64,000 nt of DNA, taken from NCBI RefSeq assembly GCF_024506435.1, contig NZ_JANIET010000002.1, positions 682,001 to 746,000 on the forward strand, written 5' to 3'. Origin of the DNA: Pantoea trifolii. Lineage in GTDB: Bacteria > Pseudomonadota > Gammaproteobacteria > Enterobacterales > Enterobacteriaceae. Made by a program: the position numbers and the translations under genes. Position 1 is the stretch's first letter. The number at the start of each line of letters is the position of its first letter. The notes below the pieces were generated by a model, which did not search any database, was not told the origin of the DNA, and saw only the letters and a program-made list of their open reading frames with translations. Shown here piece after piece: positions 18,017 to 25,143 of this stretch.

Positions 18017-19918
18017 ATGAATTTTCGCACCGATATTAATGGTCTACGCGCCTATGCTGTGATGCTGGTTATCCTCTATCACTTTGGGTTTTCCAGCGTC
18101 AGCGGGGGTTTCCTCGGTGTGGATGTGTTCTTTGTCATCTCCGGATATTTAATGACGGGGATTATTCTGACGCGTTTAAATAAGCAGAACTTCTCTTTAT
18201 TGGGATTTTATGCTGCGCGCTGCCGCCGCATTATCCCGCCGTTGATGGTGCTGTGCCTGATATTAATGCTGGTGGGCTATTTCCTGATGCCGCCGGATGA
18301 ATATAAGAAAATGGCGGAGCATGCCGTATCTAGCCTGAGTTTTATTTCGAATGTGGTCTATTTCAAACAGGGCGGCTATTTCGAAACCGGCTCGGTGTAT
18401 AAATGGTTGCTGCATACCTGGTCATTAAGCGTTGAGTGGCAGTTCTATTTGCTGTTACCGCTGGCGCTGATGTTCACGGCACGTTTTCTACGCCAGCAGT
18501 TTGCCTGGGCGATGGGCATCGCCGCGCTGCTTTCATTCGGACTGGTGCTCGTGATGGTAGCGACCAACTTCCATCTCACTGCGACCTATTATCTGCTGCC
18601 AACCCGTGCATGGGAGATGCTGGCAGGCGGATTGGTCTATCTGGCGCCGAAATCCGCGCTCAGCGGTCAACGCGCGGTTCCGCTGCTGGGCATTATTGGG
18701 CTGATTGTCTGTGCGCTGTTGTTTGATGAAAGCTCGGCCTGGCCGGGCATCATGACGCTGATTCCAGTGTTACTGACCGCGATGATCATCCATGCCAACG
18801 TGCAAAACAGCATCTGGTTCAACAACCGAATTGTGCAGCACATCGGTAAAACCTCGTATTCGATCTATCTGTGGCACTGGCCGCTGTGGGTGTTTTGGCA
18901 TCTGGCCGATTGGCCGATCACGCTAGTTAGCCAGGCGATGCTGATTCTGCTGTCACTCGCCACCGGTTGGGCGTCATATGTGCTGGTAGAAAACAAACAC
19001 GGCTGGCTGAGTGGCAAAACCTACGTGACGCTGGGACAAACCGCGTTGGTGCTGCTGCTGGGTGTGCTGATCGTGGCAAAGGCAGGATTTCCCTCGCGCG
19101 CGCCGCAAGTGGTCGCCAGCATCAAACAGTATTCACTGGAGCGATTTGTACGTGGCGAAAACTGTTTTGTGTTCAGTGGCACCACGTCTCCGCAATGCGT
19201 CTTCGGCAATGCCAGCCAGGTTAATCTGGTGGTATTAGGCGACAGCCACGCCGCCGCGATGCTCTCTTCGATTGTCGGCAGCGCCAGACCGGAGGATTCA
19301 GTGGTGTTTATCGCGCAATCCGGATGCCCATCTGTTCCGGATATCCATCGCAGTGCTAGCCCCGATTGCGGTGGTTTTGTGAAGAATGCCATCGCGGATA
19401 TCGAACGGAAATATCCCCATGCGTCGGTGCTGATTATTAACCGCTTATCCTTCTATCTACATGGCGATTATGGCAGCGGCAGCAATACGCCTAAATACTC
19501 ATTCATCAATGACGGCAGCTCAATTGCTGCCTATCAGCAGCATTTCGGTGCGGCGGTGAAACGGCTCGCCACGCATCGTCGGGTGTTTATCATGACGCCG
19601 GTTCCCGAGTTTGGTTACGACGTGATCTATCGCATGTCGCGCGATGCCATGCGCGGCAAAGCATTGGCTGTTCAGCAGACGCGCGCCGAGTATCAATCTC
19701 ACAATCAGGAGACGTTGGCGATGCTCAACAACATCGCGGCTCAATCGCCAAATGTCGCCCTGCTTGATGCGACCCAGGGATTCTGCGACAACAGCTTCTG
19801 CTACGGTTCCAAAGATGATGTGCCGCTGTATCGCGACGATAATCATCTTTCCGAAGTGGGGAATAAAAATCTGAATGGCGTGTTTGGTGGCATGTGGAAA
19901 ATGATCGACAGGATTTAG
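18017..19918 (+). CDS. OafA-type acyltransferase (AT3 plus SGNH domains)
   Basis: A 633-residue polysaccharide O-acyltransferase. The N-terminal AT3 membrane domain (about 1-350) has the expected Arg11 and His22 in GLRAYAVMLVILYH and the GVDVFFVISGYL block. The C-terminal SGNH domain (about 400-630) has GDSHAAAM with its serine near residue 410 and DDNH near 607. Such proteins bring an acyl group across the inner membrane and acetylate O-antigen, capsule or peptidoglycan-linked sugars in the periplasm. It stands alone, with no polysaccharide genes adjacent, so the acceptor is unknown. The start has only a weak ribosome site (GGAT). Confidence 0.92.
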   Translation: MNFRTDINGLRAYAVMLVILYHFGFSSVSGGFLGVDVFFVISGYLMTGIILTRLNKQNFSLLGFYAARCRRIIPPLMVLCLILMLVGYFLMPPDEYKKMAEHAVSSLSFISNVVYFKQGGYFETGSVYKWLLHTWSLSVEWQFYLLLPLALMFTARFLRQQFAWAMGIAALLSFGLVLVMVATNFHLTATYYLLPTRAWEMLAGGLVYLAPKSALSGQRAVPLLGIIGLIVCALLFDESSAWPGIMTLIPVLLTAMIIHANVQNSIWFNNRIVQHIGKTSYSIYLWHWPLWVFWHLADWPITLVSQAMLILLSLATGWASYVLVENKHGWLSGKTYVTLGQTALVLLLGVLIVAKAGFPSRAPQVVASIKQYSLERFVRGENCFVFSGTTSPQCVFGNASQVNLVVLGDSHAAAMLSSIVGSARPEDSVVFIAQSGCPSVPDIHRSASPDCGGFVKNAIADIERKYPHASVLIINRLSFYLHGDYGSGSNTPKYSFINDGSSIAAYQQHFGAAVKRLATHRRVFIMTPVPEFGYDVIYRMSRDAMRGKALAVQQTRAEYQSHNQETLAMLNNIAAQSPNVALLDATQGFCDNSFCYGSKDDVPLYRDDNHLSEVGNKNLNGVFGGMWKMIDRI

Positions 19919-20179
19919 CAGCCGTTCAGCCATCCAGGCCTTTAAACGGTTAAAATAATTAAACTTATTCGTTGCTAAATTATTATCGCTATGTCTTAAT
20001 GCATCACCGGTTTGGAACACAGACCTTATGAAAGCAGTTTTAGTAAAGCAGTCCTCAGTTCAAGTGTTATCCACAGATATCCTTCTTCGAGAGCCTCCTC
20101 CTAAGTGCCCAATAAGTAAATCTTTCACTTCAGGCCAAATTCGCCGCAATTGAGTGGCTCATCAAATAAGGAATTATCT

Positions 20180-20392
20180 ATGTCTAACAAAATGACTGGT
20201 TTAGTAAAATGGTTTAACTCTGATAAAGGTTTTGGCTTTATCACTCCAAACGATGGCAGCAAGGATGTATTCGTCCATTTCTCTGCTATCCAGAGCGACA
20301 ACTACAAAACGCTTGATGAAGGTCAGCAAGTTTCCTTCACCATTGAAAATGGCGCCAAAGGCCCTGCAGCGGGCAACGTTACTCCGCTGTAA
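20180..20392 (+). CDS. cspA-like: Cold-shock protein, CspA family
   Basis: A 70-residue single cold-shock domain. RNP1 (KGFGFITP) and RNP2 (VFVHFSAI) are intact, and the sequence is nearer to E. coli CspA ([22 protein letters not shown]) than to CspE. It binds single-stranded nucleic acid and acts as an RNA chaperone. ATG at 20180 follows AAGGA and matches the family length; an upstream in-frame start would add ten residues. The roughly 260 bases before it hold no convincing gene and probably include a long 5' untranslated leader, typical of cspA-type genes. A strong terminator follows. Confidence 0.95.
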   Translation: MSNKMTGLVKWFNSDKGFGFITPNDGSKDVFVHFSAIQSDNYKTLDEGQQVSFTIENGAKGPAAGNVTPL

Positions 20393-20466
20393 GCCGCGCT
20401 CATTATCCGCGACGCTTACAATAGCGATGAAGACAATAGTCTGAGCAGATAAGAACCGCTGATAAT

Positions 20467-20493
20467 AAAAAACCCGCTTAGTGCGGGTTTTTT
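20467..20493 (+). terminator. Rho-independent terminator of the cold-shock gene
   Basis: The stem AAAACCCGC/GCGGGTTTT has a 5-base loop and runs into a T tract. It lies about 75 bases after the csp stop codon. Confidence 0.9.
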
Positions 20494-20525
20494 GTTGTCT
20501 AAAATTTAAATCAGAAGGAAATAAG

Positions 20526-20585
20526 ATGCTTTTGCCAGATTTGAGTTTTAAACAAACGTTATATCAACCGTCAGTTCGACTATGA
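20526..20585 (+). CDS. 19-residue leader ORF coupled to the kinase gene
   Basis: The ORF MLLPDLSFKQTLYQPSVRL has a clear ribosome site (AAGGA, about 5 bases before ATG). Its stop codon overlaps the kinase start as ATGA. The kinase itself has no ribosome site, so translation of this leader probably delivers ribosomes to it. The peptide has no recognised function or attenuator-like codon run. Confidence 0.5.
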   Translation: MLLPDLSFKQTLYQPSVRL

Positions 20586-21205
20586 GTCGTCCGTTATTTG
20601 TTTCACTTGATGGACCCAAGGGCGTCGGTAAAACCACGCTTTTAGAAGCCATTGCGAAAGTACTCAGGGCAGAAAACATCAAGGTAATCCGACTTAGCGA
20701 GAAAAACAGCGATCCTTACAGAAAAGAAACAATGGCCCTTGTGAACCGGCTCGCCAGAAATCCTTCGCTGGCTTTAGAGTTGGAAGTTTGCGCGCGCTTT
20801 GCTGATAGCCGTGCATGGATTTCCCAGCATGTGCTGACTAAACAGCCACCGGACAGCCTAATTTTAATGGATCGATGGTACCCGTCGGAAGCCGCGTTTC
20901 GCCGGATGGTTCCCTTTGCAGAGATTTTACAGCTAAACATTGACCGAAACGTGCGAGCGCCGGACCTGCATGTTGGGGTTGTTACTGCCCCCGATATTTC
21001 ATGGGCAAGGGCTGCAGCGAGATCGCGTGGGTTAAGCAGTACCGTGATTCATAAGCTGGACGATCATGTCGCTTGCACCCAGGCGTTCGAGCAGACCGTT
21101 GCAGAACACGGCTGGGTTTTATGCCGTAATGAAGGAACAATTGAACACGCAACGAAGCAGGTTATTACCGAGATTTACAGCGTGCTCGGATGCCCATTGG
21201 CTTGA
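20582..21205 (+). CDS. P-loop nucleotide kinase, thymidylate-kinase-like
   Basis: A 207-residue P-loop protein. Walker A is GPKGVGKTT (residues 11-19), followed by a DRW motif (LILMDRWYPSEAAFRR, about 97-112) like the DRY/DRW of dTMP kinases, and an arginine-rich lid region (RAAARSRGLSS, about 140-150). The overall pattern fits a thymidylate-kinase-like or deoxynucleoside-kinase-like enzyme. It is divergent from housekeeping Tmk, so the substrate is uncertain. It begins at the overlap with a 19-codon leader ORF, and no ribosome site is seen directly upstream. No phage genes are adjacent. Confidence 0.65.
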   Translation: MSRPLFVSLDGPKGVGKTTLLEAIAKVLRAENIKVIRLSEKNSDPYRKETMALVNRLARNPSLALELEVCARFADSRAWISQHVLTKQPPDSLILMDRWYPSEAAFRRMVPFAEILQLNIDRNVRAPDLHVGVVTAPDISWARAAARSRGLSSTVIHKLDDHVACTQAFEQTVAEHGWVLCRNEGTIEHATKQVITEIYSVLGCPLA

Positions 21206-21599
21206 GTGCTGTTAGACAAATTTTCTGCCACATCCCGTTAAACCTTTCAATGATTATCTGCAAGCTAATCTAATAATTCATTGAGCTTTTCATCAGAGAA
21301 CTGCCGTTCATAAATTACGTTTCATTTAAGGATGTGATTCATCTTATGATGCCTAATCATTATTTCACTATGTCAATCACAATAATTAGAATTTACTGAG
21401 AACCGTCCCCCCTCTTGATCCAGACGGAATAAATAATGACACCCGCTTAAGCGGCTAATAACGGCAATGAATAGTCACCTTAGAAATATAAAAAAAATTT
21501 AAAATCCCATGGCTTTTAGGAATTAACCTTTAGCTAAATCCTATATAGCGCCTACAGTTTGCATTGAGGTTGTCATAAACGTGAAATGGAGGATGTTAT
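21206..21599. other. Intergenic, AT-rich, no gene seen
   Basis: This 394-base gap is notably AT-rich compared with the region to its left and marks the start of the connector-protein cluster. Apart from the ribosome site of the next gene I see no ORF, dyad or terminator I would defend. Confidence 0.5.
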
Positions 21600-21860
21600 A
21601 TGTCTTTTCAACACGACGGGAAAGGCTACGTCATTATTGGCGAAGCGGCACTGAGCATCGCCTTAGGCCAGAGAGTTGTCAGCTTGCAATCGTTGATTGA
21701 CGAACTGGACCATATGGCAAATGCAGGCGGCAGCAATGCAAGATTGTCTGATATTTCTGAAGCCGTAAGCTGGCTGAAGAGTTTTGAAGAGCCCGATCGC
21801 GCTGTCCGCAACGTGCCTTACCTGCAGACGCTTGCAGGCTTGAACGACGAAACGAACTGA
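21600..21860 (+). CDS. YmgA-like small connector protein A
   Basis: An 86-residue protein with a strong ribosome site (GGAGG). The core GYVIIGEAALSIAL followed by SLIDELDHM matches the pattern of E. coli YmgA (GQAVLQIL followed by TLIKQLLVM). It is about 45 percent identical by eye to the ORF at 22286 and more distantly similar to that at 24101. In E. coli the YcgZ/YmgA/AriR proteins act through the Rcs phosphorelay on colanic acid and biofilm genes; a similar role here is inference. Past the stop another frame continues with an acidic stretch (PEDEDEDD), so a frameshifted longer form cannot be excluded. Confidence 0.7.
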   Translation: MSFQHDGKGYVIIGEAALSIALGQRVVSLQSLIDELDHMANAGGSNARLSDISEAVSWLKSFEEPDRAVRNVPYLQTLAGLNDETN

Positions 21861-22285
21861 CGCTTAAGGACGTAGTCCGGCTCTGGCCGGAAGACGAAGA
21901 CGAGGATGACCTCAACGGTCGCGTTTAAACGTGTACCGGCCGGAGAAAATGTCAGGGACGACACTCTCCACACTATTAATCAACGCTCTTTTATTTGGCA
22001 ATATTCATTTCCCATTTCTGGTTCACATACCAAAATCTTCATTAATTAAAGCATGCGCTTTCTTGAAAACGATTTCATTTAGATCATCTACAATTTGAGA
22101 CTTTTCTTTATAACTAAGCAATGTGTTTACATTTATCTTTATTTAAGATAATTATCAGCCAGTTGGGTAGCTACTCTCACATTTTCTACTTGATAATTAG
22201 AAGTCTTTGGCCGATCTCGAGGACCTTAATCCATTTTTTTACTACACTAATATCATCGGTAACCGAAAATATTGGAGGAAACGCA
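21861..22285. other. Intergenic, no gene seen
   Basis: This 425-base gap lies between two ymgA-like genes. The first 70 bases encode the acidic out-of-frame tail noted above. The rest is AT-rich and holds only the GGAGG ribosome site of the next gene. An apparent longer ORF from 22121 has no ribosome site and is not accepted as the start. Confidence 0.5.
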
Positions 22286-22555
22286 GTGTTATTTCATGAT
22301 GAAGAACAAGGCCACATCATTATTGGCGAGGCAGTGATTAATCTTGCTGTGAGTCACAAAGAAATCAACATTAATTCTCTCATTATTGAACTGGGCACCA
22401 TGGCCGAAGGCGATGCCAGCGATAGCAGGCTGGCACAGATAGCCGACGCCAGACGTTGGCTAAAAGCATATGCAGAAACGTCTCCTCGAAATCGCGAAGA
22501 GCTACGCTGGCTTTCGGCATCCAGGCACTTGGGCATTACACGGAGAGAAAGCTAA
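22286..22555 (+). CDS. YmgA-like small connector protein B
   Basis: An 89-residue protein starting at GTG, chosen because GGAGG lies 7 bases upstream and because the start then matches the paralogue at 21600 (FHDEEQGHIIIGEAV against FQHDGKGYVIIGEAA). Shared downstream features are SLIIELGTMAEG and a WLK motif near residue 60. It belongs to the YmgA-type connector proteins by pattern. No membrane segment or signal peptide is seen, so it is probably cytoplasmic. It most likely arose by local duplication with the gene at 21600. Confidence 0.7.
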   Translation: MLFHDEEQGHIIIGEAVINLAVSHKEININSLIIELGTMAEGDASDSRLAQIADARRWLKAYAETSPRNREELRWLSASRHLGITRRES

Positions 22556-22890
22556 TCAGTGTCCAACGCTGATTCTGTTGAAGGATGCGCCTAAGGGCGC
22601 TCCGTAGTTTGTTGATAACTGACTGAATTTAGCGGCTCCCCTTTTTTAGTGTTGTTACCCACCAATCAATCACTCTCCTATTTGCTATATCCCTTCTCCT
22701 TTGTTCTGAACTATCAAAGTTCAATCGTTTGTCCCAAAATCAAACATAACCATTTGAATACAATCAATAGAGTTCTTTCACTAAAAAATTAAAGCTGTAC
22801 AAGTTAGTAAAACCTGTACAATTTTGAAAATATTGTCTAACTTTAGGTTCAGACTGAATCAACTACAAAGCAATCTACTATGAGGTTCGC
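22556..22890. promoter_or_regulatory. Promoter region of the ycgZ-like gene
   Basis: A 335-base AT-rich gap. Its key feature is the TGTACA-N13-TGTACA dyad listed separately, about 70 bases before the ycgZ-like gene. No additional ORF is supported. Confidence 0.5.
22796..22820. promoter_or_regulatory. MerR-type (BluR/MlrA-like) operator dyad 1
   Basis: TGTACA (22796-22801), 13 bases, TGTACA (22815-22820), flanked by AAAGC on the left and ATTTT on the right. Published MlrA sites have the form AAAATTGTACA-N12-TGTACAATTTT, and BluR, a close MerR relative, controls ycgZ in E. coli. The site lies directly upstream of the ycgZ-like gene. Confidence 0.6.
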
Positions 22891-23133
22891 ATGCGTCAGA
22901 GTGTCTCAAAATTTCCCGATACGGCCAGCGATATTGCACATTATTTCAGCAAGGCGACCGCTCCAACTCAGCAAGAAACGCTGGGGCAAATTGTTGTCGA
23001 AATTCTGCGTGCTGGTAAGAATCTCAATCGTAAGGCTATCTGCACTAAGCTGTTAAGACGTCTCGAAGTCGCTGCCACATTGGAGGAAGAGCGCCACTAT
23101 CAGACTTTGATCGGCATGCTTTTTGATCGCTAA
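22891..23133 (+). CDS. ycgZ-like: YcgZ-like two-component connector protein
   Basis: An 80-residue protein matching E. coli YcgZ over its whole length: AHYFSKA, TQQETLGQIVVEIL, NRKAICTKLLRRLE and HYQTLIGMLF each have close counterparts. In E. coli, ycgZ is the first gene of the BluR-repressed, blue-light and cold-responsive operon ycgZ-ymgA-ariR-ymgC that feeds into the Rcs system. Here it is followed on the same strand by an AriR-like gene. GAGG lies 5 bases before ATG. It is the most confidently identified member of the local cluster. Confidence 0.85.
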   Translation: MRQSVSKFPDTASDIAHYFSKATAPTQQETLGQIVVEILRAGKNLNRKAICTKLLRRLEVAATLEEERHYQTLIGMLFDR

Positions 23134-23155
23134 TTTTATGTGTTATGGAGTGATC

Positions 23156-23173
23156 TTGACATGAACATGTCAA
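23156..23173. promoter_or_regulatory. Perfect palindrome between ycgZ-like and ariR-like genes
   Basis: TTGACATGAACATGTCAA consists of 8-base arms around AA. It lies 22 bases after the ycgZ-like stop and about 210 bases before the next gene. It may be an operator or the base of a hairpin; no T tract follows. Confidence 0.5.
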
Positions 23174-23383
23174 CGTATTTTGGATTAAAACCGATCATCA
23201 GTTGATTACATCGATTTTAAGACGTGCCATAACAGAAATATGCGCTAAATTTAGTTCTGGATGTGTTTTGCCTGGGTGATTGGCACAGAAATGTTGAGCC
23301 CGGCCTTGCCAGGATCTAAAGCTTAATAGCGTAAAAAATCCTTTAAACGTAGCCGCAGAGATATCTGATAACAAGGAGAGAAA

Positions 23384-23668
23384 ATGCAACAAAGCACACA
23401 GCAAACGTCCCGCGAAATAGACATTAATTACCATCTCCAGAAAGCAGGTGATAAACATTCTGCGGAGACGGCCCTGATTGATTCTGCGGTACAAAAGTTA
23501 GTGAGCCAGGGTAAGAGTGTCACCAATAGCGCGCTCATTTTGCACCTCATCTCGGAAATTGAAAGTACCACTGATCTTCTGCAACTTGACGCGTTACTCA
23601 ACGCGTTAAAAGTTGTGGTGGGCTTTACACCTGATGAAGAAGAACGTTGGGCATTTTTCTATTGGTGA
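23384..23668 (+). CDS. ariR-like: AriR/YmgB-like connector protein A
   Basis: A 94-residue protein of the AriR (YmgB) type. The helical core LIDSAVQKLVSQGKSVTN, ILHLISEIESTTDLLQLDAL and VVVGFTPDEE aligns with E. coli AriR ([22 protein letters not shown], then EIVLRYTADD). AriR is a small dimeric helical protein affecting biofilm and acid resistance through Rcs. AAGGAGA lies just before ATG. It converges with a second AriR-like gene at 23784, its nearest paralogue. A hairpin (23727-23755) lies between them. Confidence 0.8.
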   Translation: MQQSTQQTSREIDINYHLQKAGDKHSAETALIDSAVQKLVSQGKSVTNSALILHLISEIESTTDLLQLDALLNALKVVVGFTPDEEERWAFFYW

Positions 23669-23726
23669 GTGAAGCCTCAGGGAATTGAGGTTTCAATATT
23701 GTCATCATGGACGAAGTGGTCAGGGA

Positions 23727-23755
23727 AGCGGGGAATAAATACAGCACTCCCCGCT
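23727..23755. other. Hairpin between convergent ariR-like genes
   Basis: AGCGGGGA and TCCCCGCT form an 8-base stem around a 13-base loop. No T tract follows on either strand, so a bidirectional terminator is possible but not clear. Confidence 0.4.
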
Positions 23756-23783
23756 GAAAGGCGTATAGGATAGAGAGTCTTTA

Positions 23784-24035
23784 TTAGTCGTCTTCATTAG
23801 GCGTATGGCCCACAACAATTTCAAGGCAGTTGCGTAGCACATCAAGTTGCTCGATGTCGGTGGCGCTTTCCAGCTCCGCTATCAGGCTCAAAATAATAGC
23901 CTTATTCGTCACTCTTCCACTCTCTGCGATCAAAGACTTCACAATGATACCAATAACTTCTTTTTCCTGTGAATACTGGTCACCAGTGCTTTGTAAATAG
24001 GTTTGAAGGTCTGACTCGATTGTATTCTGCTGCAT
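23784..24035 (-). CDS. ariR-like: AriR/YmgB-like connector protein B
   Basis: An 83-residue protein, nearly co-linear with E. coli AriR: YLQSTGDQYSQEKEVIG, NKAIILSLIAELESATD and LEIVVGHTPNEDD. It resembles the neighbour at 23384 more than other proteins here, which indicates duplication followed by inversion. AAGGACA precedes the start by about 8 bases. It lies 65 bases downstream of the ymgA-like gene at 24101 on the same strand, so the two probably form an operon read leftward from the dyad at 24526. Confidence 0.82.
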   Translation of the reverse strand: MQQNTIESDLQTYLQSTGDQYSQEKEVIGIIVKSLIAESGRVTNKAIILSLIAELESATDIEQLDVLRNCLEIVVGHTPNEDD

Positions 24036-24100
24036 AAAATGTCCTTACTGAGGTACGCATTTTTTGTTTCTCTTCCACGCCTTTAAGCCTTGTACCAGCG

Positions 24101-24385
24101 TTAATGTCGGGTCGAGTCGTCATTACCGTATTTGTCTATATCGAAATTCGCCATTTGTTCTCTGTCTCCAACCTTAGGAGAGTCACTTTCTGCGATTTCA
24201 CTCATAACGTCCTGTATAGCAAGTTTTGTCGCATGCGCCCGTTCTTCATCCTGTTCAGCTTCAAGCATGAACTGAAGCTTCGCAAGGAGCGCTCGTCGCG
24301 AAATTCCCGCTTTTTCCTGCAGCAAAGCTAACACTGCCTCCCCAATGAGCAGGTCACACAGCTTTTCCTCACCGTGATTTTTCAT
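24101..24385 (-). CDS. YmgA-like connector protein C
   Basis: A 94-residue acidic protein. The block LLIGEAVLALLQEKAGISRRALLAKLQFMLEAE follows the E. coli YmgA pattern and matches the GEA-helix-SLI-EL-M layout of the ORFs at 21600 and 22286. The C-terminus (about 65-94) is polar and probably disordered. AAGG precedes the start. With the AriR-like gene downstream it repeats the ymgA-ariR order of E. coli. A MerR-type dyad lies about 140 bases upstream. Confidence 0.7.
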   Translation of the reverse strand: MKNHGEEKLCDLLIGEAVLALLQEKAGISRRALLAKLQFMLEAEQDEERAHATKLAIQDVMSEIAESDSPKVGDREQMANFDIDKYGNDDSTRH

Positions 24386-24525
24386 ATCAACCTTTACTGC
24401 TGATAGGAGTGCGAGGCGTGACTGAAATACTCAGCATTAACGATCACTGAATAGGATGTACCTAGGTTTTGTTGCAAAGAAACCTCACGTGTTCATAATT
24501 TAACCAGCTCGCCATGAGATAAAGT

Positions 24526-24550
24526 TATACAAGGATTGGTAAGTTGTACA
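24526..24550. promoter_or_regulatory. MerR-type (BluR/MlrA-like) operator dyad 2
   Basis: TATACA (24526-24531), 13 bases, TGTACA (24545-24550), flanked by AAAGT and GTTTTA. The spacing and flanks match dyad 1 at 22796, with one base changed in the left arm. It lies upstream of the leftward ymgA-like/ariR-like pair. Confidence 0.55.
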
Positions 24551-25019
24551 GTTTTATTAGCATTAATTTATGAATAATTTTCAAGAGATAGGTTAAGTAA
24601 ATAAAACGTTTTTTAATGGCAGGAAAAAATGACCTCTGAAAGTGGAAATCCCTAACGCTTTCAGAGGCGATGCAAAGCATCATTCGTTACGTGCGGAGAG
24701 TACCGCTGGGTCAATTTATAGAAGAATTAAAAAAATGCACGGGTTATATTTTTTTATTTTTCACCTATTACAGTCATTTAAATTACATCTTTATAAAATG
24801 AAACCGCTTCGGTTATTTATGGAATTGAGTACTGAAAAAAACCATTTTAATTGGCGTTGCGGGAAGTACCATTCAATGATTGATGTCTTAGTGAAATCAG
24901 CTGTTCAGTTGGTGGATACCATTACGGCTTTTCTCGCGAAGATAAAAGGTTAATTGATACGGTTTTACCGACGCTTTCATTTTATGCGTGGACCTGACTT
25001 GCAACAGTAAAATACAGTG
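24551..25019. other. Intergenic with inverted repeat, no accepted gene
   Basis: The region contains an inverted repeat CCTCTGAAAG/CTTTCAGAGG (24633-24642 with 24658-24667, 15-base loop). An open frame at 24642-24953 (103 codons) lacks a ribosome site, has an unusual composition and resembles no family, so it is not called. Otherwise the sequence is AT-rich and unremarkable. Confidence 0.4.
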
Positions 25020-25132
25020 ACTACTCTTTTTTCGCTTCGTACTTTGTACGACGTCACACACAGCACGCTGAGCGTGCGAGAGCCTTTCCCCTTGTTCATT
25101 TTTCCTACCCCGCTCCGGGCGGGGCTTTTTTT
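25020..25132 (+). ncRNA. Candidate small regulatory RNA
   Basis: Three hairpins follow in series: CGTAC/GTACG near 25040, GCACGC/GCGTGC near 25065, and a strong terminator stem CCCCGC/GCGGGG (25108-25124) with seven Ts. A single-stranded pyrimidine-rich stretch (CTTTCCCCTTGTTCATTTTTCC) precedes the terminator. No ORF ends just upstream on this strand, so the terminator has no obvious protein-coding client. The 5' end is a guess; weak promoter-like elements lie between 24954 and 25012. Confidence 0.4.
25108..25132 (+). terminator. Rho-independent terminator
   Basis: The six-base GC stem CCCCGC/GCGGGG, 5-base loop TCCGG and T7 tract are oriented for rightward transcription. It lies just beyond the end of the leftward RND gene. 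Confidence 0.85.
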
Positions 25133-25143
25133 ACAGTCCTACC

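Noticed and set aside
20028..20153. 41-codon ORF in the leader of the cold-shock gene
   Set aside because: No ribosome site; this region more likely is a long untranslated leader.
22121..22285. Upstream extension of the second YmgA-like gene (in-frame ATG at 22121)
   Set aside because: No ribosome site there, whereas GGAGG before GTG 22286 and alignment with the paralogue support the shorter start.
24642..24953. 103-codon rightward ORF between the connector cluster and the third RND operon
   Set aside because: No ribosome site and no recognisable domains; its start lies in an inverted repeat.
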